Below, piece after piece: positions 19,241 through 29,530 of a DNA stretch of 31,175 bases (positions are counted from its first letter, which is position 1; the number at the start of each line of letters is the position of its first letter). The stretch comes from Priapulus caudatus (taxonomy: Eukaryota > Priapulida > Priapulimorpha > Priapulimorphida > Priapulidae), in the NCBI RefSeq assembly GCF_000485595.1, contig NW_014577413.1, forward strand, positions 169,570 through 200,744, given 5' to 3'. Under the pieces are notes generated by a model. It saw only the letters and a list, made by a program, of their open reading frames with translations. It made no database searches and was not told the origin of the DNA. The translations under genes were made by a program, and so were the position numbers.

Positions 19241-19982
19241 ACGAAGGGCAATGACTCAACTATCACACTCGCAATTAAAAGTTTACGTTCTGCACTGATT
19301 TAGACAAACGCAACCTCAGAATTATTTCTGCCAGCAGTGTGTCGACGTGAGCTATTTGTATATGGGTGTCAGATGGCAGCCACACGACGCACGTCATCAA
19401 ATGTGTGTGATCCGGTTGTGTTAAAATGGTCCAGGCAACCGGAACACCATGGGAATTGAGGCGATAGATCTTCAACACACAGCGAGCACATATCGCAAGG
19501 CGGCGTTTTTTTCGACAATATAGATATTTGGATTTAAGCGCACTTCAATGCGTAATGCGTTTCGTCGCGACGCATGTAATGATCCCGGCACGCTATAAAT
19601 TTGAGGCTCGAGCCCTTGAACACAGTGACCTAATTGTGATAAATTGCCAAGTACTGCAAACGTTTTCCGACAAATGGGTTATGAGCTAGGTTGGCTCACG
19701 GGTTGTCAGATGTTGTAACGGATCTCGAAGCTCGTAATTAAACTTTTAAAACACCCTATTAGTCTATTCCTTGACTTTGTTTATTAATATATATATATAT
19801 ATATCTATCATATATATATATATATTTCATTCGTTTATGTTGATGGTAATTTTTATTGTAGACATATACAGAGTGAATGTGGTACTATGTTAATCCCCAC
19901 TAAAGCCTAGTATTCTTTACGCAAAACATTACAGCAGACACTGCAAACGTTAGCGCAAAATTGGGCGGCATCACATTAATTA
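19241..19982. other. Intergenic DNA, no gene recognised
   Basis: Includes an interrupted TA tract at 19786-19826. No transposon ends, promoter or coding signature seen. Confidence 0.5.
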
Positions 19983-20126
19983 TTTAATGGCCTTTGCTGT
20001 TGGGGGCAGCTATGCTCTTCATATGTGTTGGTGAGGGAAGGCAATAGTGCCCGAGCGGATAGCCGATGGCACTATTCCTTCCCAAAGCAACATATGAGAG
20101 CATAGTGCCCCAACGCAGGCCTTAAT
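19983..20126. repeat. Fold-back inverted repeat
   Basis: The left part (about 19983-20051; core ggcagctatgctcttcatat, then gaaggcaatagtgcc) pairs imperfectly with the right part (about 20068-20126; ggcactattccttccc, then catatgagagcatagtgccc), leaving a ~16-nt loop. The outer arms (taatggcct / aggcctta) also pair. A related copy of ggcagctatgcgcttcaata occurs at about 20351, suggesting a small transposon family. Confidence 0.7.
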
Positions 20127-20584
20127 GTTTTTAGTGGATCATGACTATGCATGCTACTTTTCATGCGTAATATACGTTCTCTTTATACTCCCTTATTGCC
20201 GGTGCATTCGGATGTTAACAAACTTCGCACAGAACACAACGCCGTTCGAAATTATCTCTTGCGGTTGGCGCCCAGAGACGGGAGATTCCGTGACGTAAAA
20301 CATGTGCGTTATAATACATGCGTCGCGCAAGCGTAGTGGCCCGCTCAGGCGGCAGCTATGCGCTTCAATAGATGGCCTGCTTGGCGTTATCCAATGAGAT
20401 TGCAGGACGATTTATCACAGTCATGCCTAACATTGTTTTAATTGCTGTGTCTGTAAGCGCAAATGAATTTTTATTTAATTAAATTGAGCTCGATGTTTTC
20501 CTGTAACCATTCTCAATGCTCTTTTGCGCGTGCCCTTGTGGTGGTAAGTTCGATGAATAAACTGATTGTTTAGGCTAAGCTATG
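20127..20584. other. Intergenic DNA, possible transposon debris
   Basis: A frame at 20151-20336 (61 codons) lies between related repeat pieces but resembles no protein that I know. The rest is unique AT-rich DNA. Confidence 0.4.
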
Positions 20585-21432
20585 CGAGCGGTGAGTGAGT
20601 GAGTAAAGGGTGACGTGAGTGAGTGAGTTTAGTGAGTGAGTGAGTGAGTGAGTTGAGTGAGTAAGTGAGTTGAGGGCGAGTGAAGGTGAGTGGATGAGTG
20701 AGTGAATGAGTTGAGTGAATGAGTGAGTGCAGTGAGTGAGTGAGTTGAGTGAGTGAGTGAGCTGAGTGAATGCAGTGAGTGATTCGTGAGTGAGTTGTGA
20801 GTGAGTGAGTGAGTGAGTGAGTGAGTGAGTGAAGTGAGTTGAGTGAGGTGAGTGGTGAATGTGAGGTGGTGAGTGGTGATGAGTGATGTGAAGTGAGTTG
20901 GTGAGTGAGTGAGTGGTGAGTGAGTGGTAAGTAAGTAGGTGGGTGAGTGAGTGAGTGAGTGAGTGAGGTGAGGTGAAGTGAGAGAGGAGTGATAGTTAGG
21001 AGTGAGTGAGATGAGTGATGTGAGTGATGAGTGCAGTGGTGAGTGAGTGAGTTGAGTGAGTGTATGAGTGAAAGTGAGTGAATGGTAGCGTGCGTGACGT
21101 GGCGTGGTGCGTGCGTGAGAGTGAGTGAGTGAGTGAGTGAGTGATGTGAGTGAGGTGAGTGGTGAGTGAGTGAGTGAAAGTGAGGAGTGATGTGAGTGTG
21201 ATGGTGGTGAAGTGAGTAGAGTGAGTGGTGAGTGAAGTGAGTGAGTGGTGAGTGATAGTGGGTGGTTGGTGTTGGGCGGGTAGTGATGTGAGTGAGTGAC
21301 AACAGAGTGATGCGACGTGAGTGAGTGAGTGAGTGAGTGATGTGAGTGAGTGACGTGAGTGAGTGGTCAGTGAGTGAATGGGTGGGTTGGTTGGCGGGTG
21401 GGTGAGTGAGTGAGTGAGTGAGTGAGTGAGTG
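20585..21432. repeat. Large imperfect (GTGA)n array
   Basis: About 850 bp of GTGA/GAGT tetranucleotides broken by ATGTGA, TTGAGT and GGTGAGT variants. The minus strand reads (TCAC)n, giving a spurious 317-codon Ser/Leu/Thr/His frame. Confidence 0.97.
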
Positions 21433-21475
21433 CATTTTGTCATATATACGATTGTCGTGTTGCGACGGAGAAAGC

Positions 21476-21795
21476 GGGGAAAGAGGTAGATGGATAGCAA
21501 GAAGGGAGCAGTGAGATAAGAGGGCGACATCAAGAGAGAAGCGAATGAGAGTGAAGAGGAATGAAAACGGGAAAGATAAAGGGAGGTAGGTACGTGCGCT
21601 CTAGGGGGAGTGGGAGCGAGCTAGCAAGAAAGAGGGAGAGAGACGAAAGATAGGAAGCGAGGCACGGGTAGAGAGCGAGAAACGAGTGCGACTGTGAGTT
21701 GGAAATATATAGAGAGATAAAGAGGAGAGCAGAGAGAGAGAGAGAGGAGAAGAGGATGAGTGAGAGGAGAGAGAGAGAGAGCGATCTAGAGAAAA
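21476..21795. repeat. Purine-rich GA tract
   Basis: Strongly polypurine plus strand with AGAGAG, GGGAGAG and GAAAGA words. It follows directly on the GTGA array. Confidence 0.9.
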
Positions 21796-21854
21796 AAGGG
21801 TTTTTGTGTGTTCTTGTATCTCTTTGTCTGCGTGCGTGCGACATATGCGTTGCG

Positions 21855-21879
21855 CATATATATATATATATATATATAT

Positions 21880-21961
<82 letters not shown>
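21855..21961. repeat. (TA)n-(TG)n compound microsatellite
   Basis: About 13 TA units pass straight into about 39 uninterrupted TG units. Confidence 0.98.
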
Positions 21962-21962
<1 letters not shown>

Positions 21963-22501
21963 TAATGTGCGAACTTGTGTGTGTGCGCGTGCGTGTGTGT
22001 GTTTGTGTGTGTTAAGAGTGTATATATGCACGTATGTGTGAGCGTATTTCCGCATATTATACACAATCCTCCATTACGTCCAGTACACGTTTCCTCAATT
22101 ATTCGGTCGCTGTGGACCTACATAGAACAAATGAGAATCTGCCTACTTGTACCCGCTTCCTCTGCGTACGAAAAGGCCACTGTCCTGTCTCGTACCTGTT
22201 TAATGGTGAAAGCCTGTGCTTTGCCATTACCACTTTAAGAGCAATTAGCGACCCCCTTACCCCGAGAATCGATTAGTTGGAACAGCCACTTTACGACAAT
22301 ACAACTGCGCTCGTATTGGCTGCTTCGCCACTAACCAAGTTCCGAAATAGTCACATAGTAGAAGGATAGTAGGTAGTACAATATGGACTTATCGATGATG
22401 ACTTATTGAGATAAAAATTAGTCAGTTTACAAATACCACAACATATCAAGGATACCGGTTCTGGAAAGGTGACCGGCAATATTCTTTTATTTTTCCTGTT
22501 A

Positions 22502-23693
22502 TGCACTAGTCAATTGATACCCCACCCCCGACCCCCGGGACGGGTGGGGGATTTAACGCGCATTTACCAGCGTAAATTCCCCGGCGAGCGGGGAATTTAA
22601 TGCGTACTTTGAATGGCGGGGCATATATAGCGGGAGATTTAACGCTGAACCGTTAAACAAGATGGCGGATCTCGTGTGTGTATATATGTGTGTGCGCGTG
22701 CGTGCGTGTGTGTTAGTGCGGGCGTGTGTGTGGGGGGGGGGAGGGTGCCCGCATGTGCATGTATGTGCTTGCGTGCGTGCATGCATGAGTGTGAGTTATA
22801 TAGTTAAATAGAAACTTTAAATACCATTATACGTTGTTATAATAACGTTTACCTGTACGTTTGGAATAAAATACATGTAGTGTTATAGCAATATTTGCAC
22901 TCAGGTATATCTCTAGTATTCGGTATTCGATAGCAATTTACATGCTCAGATTTTGTGCTTACGCATGCTCTCAGCTGTGAGTACCGTATGCACGTGATAG
23001 AATGTTTTTGGCGAAATAGAATTCTTGTTGAATACCACCTAAATCCCTGTTTGTGCGTACGCACGATATTGTGCGTACGAACTCTTCTTGAATCTGGCCC
23101 AGCTGGTTCTTAGGCTATCACCTCGGGCCTAGCGCCATAACAATTAATTTATTGCGATGCTCTCACCTTCTCCCTGTCACAATAATTACATAGAGACTGC
23201 ATATTGTATGATTTAATACATTTAACTATGATATACAAAGACAAAGTAAAAATTATTACTTCAGTCACCCTATTATAAGTATAAACAGCTTAAACACACA
23301 GTTGTTCGTGTAAATTCAAAAAACTATTAATAATGACATGTAGGAATGAATATAAATTGAACTATCTATATAGTATTTACTCCAGATACCGTAATACAAT
23401 ATACAGTGTATAAACCATAAAAATCATCACAATACAATCATCAAACAGCATTTTTACATCTGATTTCTGGTGTTTGAACATCCCAGGAATACTATAGCCT
23501 TGAACGTTTTACGTCAAAATCTTAATTACGTTTATCGTCTGAATCGACCAAAACACCGAGCCATGGGGGGGGGGTTTAACTATGAATGTGTCCCCGGGGA
23601 CCGGGGGAAATGTCTAACATTAACACTACCTAAACGTTAATTCCCCTGCCCTGTCCCGGGGGTCGGGCGTGAAGGTGTCAATTGACTAGTGCA
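22502..23693. mobile_element. ~1.2-kb non-autonomous DNA transposon
   Basis: The left end TGCACTAGTCAATTGATACC and the inverted right end TGCACTAGTCAATTGACACC match at 19 of 20 bases. Matching continues through cccgacccccgggac for a total of over 50 bp. TTA stands outside each end, and the palindromic TGCA is the first or last word, so the true boundary and duplication (TTA or TGCA) are ambiguous. Inside are a perfect 10-bp hairpin (22574-22598), a GT-rich stretch (22674-22800) and no transposase frame. PIF/Harbinger or piggyBac-like derivation is possible. Confidence 0.75.
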
Positions 23694-24667
23694 TTACACC
23701 TATTGCGTTTGTTGCTATAGCAAGACGACCGTAACACAACTATTTCACTTGCTTTTAGTATTCGCTTAACCGTAAATTTAGTATTATGTGCGAAATACGT
23801 CTTCTATTTTGCAAGCACTGAGTTTCAAATGTTCAAAAAAGTACAATAACGTTGATGGTTTAAATACGAGTCAACATGCGTTCAACTTTGAAAGTTTATG
23901 TTATGCGGAACAACCACACAGAACGCATAGCATTGCATCTATATACGCTCTGTGCATACCGATATAAAATAATATTTTAATTAAAACACAATTATGGTAC
24001 ATACAGATAGATATCATATTGAAGATAGTATTCATAGCTTATAATGCTGCAACTGTGGGACCTAGTCAATCTCCAATAGGGATATTCTCCCCGGGGCGTA
24101 TTTCAACGAGAGAGATGAAGTCATTCAACCTCTTATGCGCTCTGTTGAGATAAGGGTAAACGACCGAATTCCATTTGTCATTTTTAGAAGGAAAGGGTCT
24201 GTGAGATGAATACCATCATTACAGTGGCAGCCTTAAAACCCACAGATAAACGCAGTATAATAGCTGCCGTGGTGAGATCTATACTTTTTGCTATACATAA
24301 AAATCGAATAACTGATTTACAGTGGGCGGAGAAGCTAGTTTAAGTGTCTCCCCATAATTCGTTGATCGAGTGTTTTAGTCTGGGCTCTACTAAAATGCTA
24401 TCATTTTATTATTATGTATACTTTTACTTTTACTGTTTATATATGTAAAGCAAGAAACGCTAGCACCATCCCGGCGGTACCGGTTGGTGAGTGGCAGCGC
24501 AACGCATTCAAATCAATCGTCGTTTACAGCCGCACGCCAGGTCATGCCCGCCCCGTGCTACGTTGTTCCAATGTCACCCGTGCGTTAACGAGCAAGATTG
24601 CGTTGAAGTAGAAGCGCAGTTTGTTCGGCGACAAAGCGCCCACGGCTATCGCACGGTCGCGTCTCCA
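23694..24667. other. Region upstream of gene C, no gene recognised
   Basis: AT-rich until about 24440, then GC-richer toward the gene C promoter. No domain-bearing frame, transposon end or other element supported. Confidence 0.5.
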
Positions 24668-24675
24668 TATAAAAG
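24668..24675 (+). promoter_or_regulatory. Gene C TATA box
   Basis: A perfect TATAAAAG (context ccaTATAAAAGga), about 30 nt before a region that ends in a consensus donor. This is the clearest core promoter in the window. Confidence 0.75.
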
Positions 24676-24698
24676 GAAAGGCATTTCGGTTCCTGTTG

Positions 24699-24757
24699 TT
24701 TTAGAGACGTAGTGCTTGACTAGTGGTAGTGAACGACGAACCTCTGTGGACGTCCGC
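24699..24757 (+). other. Gene C non-coding first exon
   Basis: The start is inferred from TATA spacing; the end is set by a GTGAGT donor at 24758. The 5'UTR intron would be 24758-25147, closing at a tttatttttacag acceptor. Confidence 0.6.
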
Positions 24758-25162
24758 GTGAGTATATATTGGTATTAAGGATAGGTAGTACTCGAGCAGC
24801 CTGCAAAGTTTCATGCATCAGCGCTTGATATTTTTGTTTTATTACTTTGAAATACATTGCTCAGTTTTTGGTGTACTATATTTATTCACGATGCTATAAT
24901 TATGCAGTGAGGTTTTTTTTATAGATGCGTCTATCATTTGTAAATGGCACTTGTGAAAAAATGATATTATTTCAGATTCATGCGACAATTTCTATTAACG
25001 TTTACTAAGAATTTATACACGATATATACGCTTTTTATAACACAATCAAATTAATCAAAAGATAACTATGAATAGGCCCGGTTTGGGAAACAACCGCAGC
25101 CACGTATGTGAACACTACTTTAGTTTATTACACCTTTATTTTTACAGGTATTATTATAGAAA

Positions 25163-25210
25163 ATGCAAGGACGCAGCGTTGCGCTACGCTGGCTCTGCCT
25201 TTTGCTAGCC
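25163..25210 (+). CDS. Secreted protein C, exon 2 coding part (signal peptide)
   Basis: The exon begins at 25148 after a strong acceptor. ATG at 25163 (A at -3) opens MQGRSVALRWLCLLLA and ends at a GTAAGT donor in phase 0. Joined to AHTCVCQ it makes a complete signal peptide, with cleavage likely near the junction. Confidence 0.88.
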
Positions 25211-25422
25211 GTAAGTAGGTTATATCGTTAACCAATTTCGCGGATATGAAGGCGGCAATATGAACCCGTTTTTATGTTATTGTGGTGGTTGTGGTGGTGT
25301 TGCTATTGGTGATATTTTTCTTGTTGAATTATTCTTCGCAAATTCTTGTTACTCTTGTTAAGTCGCAAGTTCCCGTAACACGAATTGTGTTATACTGACA
25401 TGCTGTTGTCTTGTTATTGTAG

Positions 25423-27153
25423 GCTCATACGTGTGTATGCCAGAAGGCAGGGCGGCAATATGGCGATAAGCTCCAATCTTTACTCACCGGGGATAACACG
25501 GCCACTCTGATATCCACTTTTTCTGACGTGCTGTCTCCCGGAAATTCTCCACGCAATGCACCGGCATCCGGCGCACTGCGTGGGCTGCTAAAAACCGACG
25601 GATCGAATGAACGTGGAAAGGGTGTCGCGCAGACCACGGCCTTGCTAAACGGTTTCACGAAATTCGTCCTGCCGCTTGTTCAAAGCGGAGCCGATTCACA
25701 AGGAGGTTCGATGTTGGGTCCGTTCGGTAATGCACGCGACAGGCTGCAGCGGAGATTAACAGGTGGCTTGTCCGGATATGGATCTCAGCGGGCAACATTA
25801 GAAGAGGAGGATGACTACAGTCACGCGAACGCCGAGAAGTTAACGTTAGGAAGGCGCAGAAAAGGTCGGAAAAAGTCTGACGACATAAGCCTTTACGACG
25901 TCGTCCATATTATCAGGCAACTAGATGATCAGACAGGTTACGGAAGCGGAGAGGTAGTCAAGCACTTGCAAGTGAGCAAACAAGATGCCGATCACTGGAT
26001 AAACACCAAAGGTAGAGTAAGGAGCGATGGAAAATGGTATGAACGTTCAAATCAGCATCCCCAAAGAAGGAGGAGAAACAGAAACTACGGGAATAGACAT
26101 TACAATTCTGGAAGAACCTATAAACCATTGCATGCTAGATTTTCTACAAAGGAGACAGACGAGGGCAGCGATATTATAAATTATGACTACGAAGATGACA
26201 ATAGACGCGAGGAAAACCTAGACGATGAAAGAGAATCGATCTTTCGCGGCAGTTATGTTGGCGGCGATTCTAATCTTTTGACCGGAAGGTTTGGACTTGG
26301 TAACGTAAGGGGGCGCGGAGATAGCATCGGCGAGCCTGGAAACCAATTACCACGTCGACCACGGAGAGTTCGTCCACATCCCAGAGGTGCAGGCGTCAAC
26401 TCAGATTTCTCGCAACCCAGAGAGTTGGCAGGAAATGATCAATTCATAAGGCACCTGCGACGTGAGAGACTAGGGGGATCTCCATTGCACCAGGGACGCT
26501 CGCTAGATAGGCCACATTCATTCCCGGGACCTTCAAGGCCAGGAGGGCGATCTATCTATCCTGGACTTTCAGGGCCAGGAGGACCACCTACCTACCCTGG
26601 ATCGTCAGGTCCAAGGGGATCACCTACCTTCCATGGACCTTCAGAACTAAGAGGACCATCTGCCTACCCTGGACCTTCAGGACCAGGAGGACCTTCTACC
26701 TACGCTGGACCTTCCGGGCCAGGAGGACCATCTACCTACCCTGGACCTTCCGGGCCAGGAGGACCATCTGCCTACCCTAGACCTTCCGGGCCAGGAGGAC
26801 CATCTGCCTACCCTGGACCTTCAGGGCCAGGAGGACCCTCTACCTACGCTGGACCTTCCGGGCCAGGAGGACCATCTACCTACCCTAGACCTTCTGGGCC
26901 AGGAGGACCATCTGCTTACCCGGGACCTTCCGGGCCAGGAGGACCATCTGCCTACCCTGGACCTTCAGGAATAGGAGGACCATCTGCCTACCATGGACCT
27001 TCAGAACTAAGAGGACCATCTACCTACCCTGGACCTTCAGGAATAGGAGGACCATCTACCTACCCTGGTGAATCTGCAGGTCCCTCGGATTCCTACCCAA
27101 ACTATAGTCGTGTACCTTATCAGCGTGAAAGACTTCCTTACAGAAATGCGTGA
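25423..27153 (+). CDS. Secreted repeat protein C, main exon (576 codons plus stop)
   Basis: With the exon at 25163-25210 this is a 592-residue secreted protein of no family I recognise. The acceptor is ttgttattgtag, phase 0; frame and stops confirm reading from 25423, not from the later internal start-like codon. In order: a Cys-containing N-terminus (HTCVCQK) and a Leu-rich segment (LQSLLTGDNTATLISTFSDV); an RRRKGRKK cluster; a folded-looking stretch at about 169-225 (ISLYDVVHIIRQLDD ... DADHWINTKGRVRSDGKWYE); a highly basic Arg/Asn/His region; an acidic DYEDDNRREENLDDERE patch; Arg/Pro-rich sequence; and from about 383 to 575 some sixteen 12-residue units of GPS-GPG-GPS-(A/T)YP. The tail is Tyr/Arg-rich. 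Three collagen-like Gly triplets alternate with one Tyr-Pro triplet, so a continuous collagen helix is not expected. A structural extracellular role is inferred. Confidence 0.9.
   Translation, partial: AHTCVCQKAGRQYGDKLQSLLTGDNTATLISTFSDVLSPGNSPRNAPASGALRGLLKTDGSNERGKGVAQTTALLNGFTKFVLPLVQSGADSQGGSMLGPFGNARDRLQRRLTGGLSGYGSQRATLEEEDDYSHANAEKLTLGRRRKGRKKSDDISLYDVVHIIRQLDDQTGYGSGEVVKHLQVSKQDADHWINTKGRVRSDGKWYERSNQHPQRRRRNRNYGNRHYNSGRTYKPLHARFSTKETDEGSDIINYDYEDDNRREENLDDERESIFRGSYVGGDSNLLTGRFGLGNVRGRGDSIGEPGNQLPRRPRRVRPHPRGAGVNSDFSQPRELAGNDQFIRHLRRERLGGSPLHQGRSLDRPHSFPGPSRPGGRSIYPGLSGPGGPPTYPGSSGPRGSPTFHGPSELRGPSAYPGPSGPGGPSTYAGPSGPGGPSTYPGPSGPGGPSAYPRPSGPGGPSAYPGPSGPGGPSTYAGPSGPGGPSTYPRPSGPGGPSAYPGPSGPGGPSAYPGPSGIGGPSAYHGPSELRGPSTYPGPSGIGGPSTYPGESAGPSDSYPNYSRVPYQRERLPYRNA
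26521..27090. repeat. 36-bp tandem repeat in gene C
   Basis: Imperfect 36-bp units (ggaccttcagggccaggagg then accatctgcctaccct). Diverged units occur at both ends (GPSELRGPSAYP, GPSGIGGPSTYP), and the most homogeneous ones lie in the middle, as expected for unequal exchange. Confidence 0.95.
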
Positions 27154-27904
27154 ATATCTCTTACCAATGGTTCCCTATAGTTTCCCATTATATTAATATA
27201 ACATAAACAGCCCTTTCGCAACAGTTTTCAATGATACGGTTGGTAGCTGTAACGGTTATGCAACAGATCTGTCGAATATATAAAGATATACGCCACGATT
27301 TCAGAATAATTCGTTTTCTCAGTTTAAATAAGATATCAAATAATACGTGATTTTTAGTGTCAATGTGTCTATACAGGTTGGCAACGGGTATTTTTATATG
27401 CGTTAGGGTTAATGGCTATACCTTAAACAGAATGGTAACTAACATTGATAATATTGGTTATCCCATAATAATCGCTATAAACATTACCGTCGTTAACTAT
27501 TTTTAACTATTTTTCCACACTGAAATAACCATTGGCATTAATATTGTCACCACTGTTATTATCATAATTATCGTAATCAATATCATCACCGTCATTGTCA
27601 TTATCATCGTTATGATTATCAGCAGCAACAGCAGCAGGAACGTCGATTTTGTGAATATTGTTCTTGTATTTCTTCACAATCACCACAGATATGCATATTT
27701 ACTCCAAGATATATATTTATCCAGTAGCATTCATGTTTGCAATGTGTGAATATTGTATTGTTTACAATGTAGTTAGTAAAAATCTAATCAATATGACTGT
27801 TATTCATAGTGTAATAGCTTCGCGTGTACCGTTATTGATCACGAATACTACATGCCATTTGTTTTAAAACAGATGTTACGTTATGTGTAAATGAAAATAA
27901 TAAA
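27154..27904 (+). other. Gene C 3'UTR with polyadenylation signal
   Basis: No further coding. A degenerate trinucleotide stretch (attatcat-type) lies at 27535-27635. AATAAA at 27899-27904 is followed by GT-rich DNA (gatgtgtaataagattgtgt), the best candidate cleavage context, giving a 3'UTR of about 0.75 kb. Confidence 0.5.
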
Positions 27905-28002
27905 TCCTACAGTATTATAAATAATAAGATGTGTAATAAGATTGTGTCCGCTATTATTTGTTTTCGTAACGAGACGATGTCACTTAAAAGAAAATATCGG
28001 TA

Positions 28003-28565
28003 CGATCCATCCACCCATCCATTCATCCATCCATCCAACTATCTATCCATCCACCCGCCTATCCATCCATCCATCTCAATCCATTCATTATCCATCCATC
28101 CGACCACAGCCACAAAATCGGAGGAGATAAGACCCAAACGCAGCGTCGACACGAGAGGAGCCAAGGGATCAGACCTCGCACGATCCCCCACCCATCCATC
28201 CATCCATCCATACCATCATCCATCCATCGCATCCATCCGATCCATCCATCATGCCATCCAATCCATCCCATCCCCATCCATCCATCCATCCGATCCATCC
28301 ATCCATACCAACAAAGATCCATCGCAATCCATCATCCCATCCATCCATCCATCCATCGCAACCCATAAACATCCATCCATCCGATCACTCCATCCATCCA
28401 TCCATACCACCATCATCCAATCTCATCCTGATCCCATTCATCTATCAATTCATCCATCAATTCCATCGATCACATTCCATCGATCCATAACATTTCATCG
28501 ACCATCCATTCATTCATCAAGTCCATCGCATCAATTCATCCATCCATTCATCGATCCATATCATT
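28003..28565. repeat. (CATC)n imperfect array
   Basis: ATCC/CATC units with interruptions. A unique ~90-bp insert at about 28105-28190 (ending near the cacgatcccccacc stretch) splits it. Frames reading Pro-Ser-Ile-His repeats are artefacts. Confidence 0.95.
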
Positions 28566-28665
28566 CAATTCGTCACCGTCCGTGTCCGTATCCGTACAGT
28601 ACGACTCGCTCGCCGCCCGCCCATCTTATCCACACAATCCACTACCATACTTCCTAATCTACTAA

Positions 28666-28759
<94 letters not shown>

Positions 28760-28765
28760 TTATCC
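28666..28765. repeat. (ATCT)n microsatellite
   Basis: About 24 uninterrupted ATCT units, then ATCC variants. It sits about 100 bp after the CATC array and may be a transition-mutated and expanded derivative of it. Confidence 0.97.
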
Positions 28766-29351
28766 ATCCACTCATCCATCGATATCGATTCATCTATATA
28801 TATATATATATATACACATAGATATATACATATAATATCGTACACGAAATATGTGAATCCGATTCGCCAAATCCGCCACCCATCATCAGTTACCAACATG
28901 GTGTATTCTTCACGCATAAAGCGGACTTTTAAAAAGACATTTAATTGAATTGAAAAGTTAGTGAGATAGAATAATTACGGTTATCGGATTAATTACAGTT
29001 ATTTGGACAGTTATGAGATTAAATGCGCAGATGAGCGACAACGTTCGGTATGGAAATCTGATGTAAGTGATATGAATGGTTGACAAATCAGTAATTTTCT
29101 GTTAGGTTGGGCTAACTTGTGTTGCAATTAATCGCTATAATATGGGGAGATGCCGGTAGCAAGCATCGAACTACATTAATATCCATAATTTTAATCATGT
29201 TAGCAGTAACCTACTGGTTACTATTGCGCTAGTTTCGCAAAAGCCATAGAGTTTGGTAAATTCTATTTCATGACCCCGGATTTTAATGATGAAAACTTGA
29301 TTAGATTAGGGTTAGTTAGCGGTGAGGGGTTGGGTTTCGAGTTATATGATA
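28766..29351. other. Intergenic DNA, nothing recognised
   Basis: A short TA tract at 28795-28814, otherwise unique AT-rich DNA. Confidence 0.5.
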
Positions 29352-29383
29352 AAGGTGATGATGATGATGATGATGATGATGAA

Positions 29384-29440
<57 letters not shown>

Positions 29441-29530
29441 GATGATGATGATGATGATGATGATGACGACGAAACGACGACGACGACGACGACAACGACG
29501 ACGATGATGATGATGATGATGATAATGATG
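29352..29530. repeat. (GAT)n-(ACG)n-(ATG)n trinucleotide array
   Basis: About 38 GAT units with two GAA interruptions, then ACG/ACA units and a return to ATG. It is open as poly-Asp in a 94-codon frame beginning at 29270. Confidence 0.95.

Noticed and set aside
18965-19303. Thr/His-rich frame through CA-rich DNA
   Set aside because: Composition artefact of a T-poor CA tract.
20580-21533. 317-codon minus-strand frame (Ser/Leu/Thr/His)
   Set aside because: It is a translation of the (TCAC)n array, with no unique sequence that looks coding.
27929-28657. 242-codon Pro-Ser-Ile-His frame
   Set aside because: It is a translation of the (CATC)n array.
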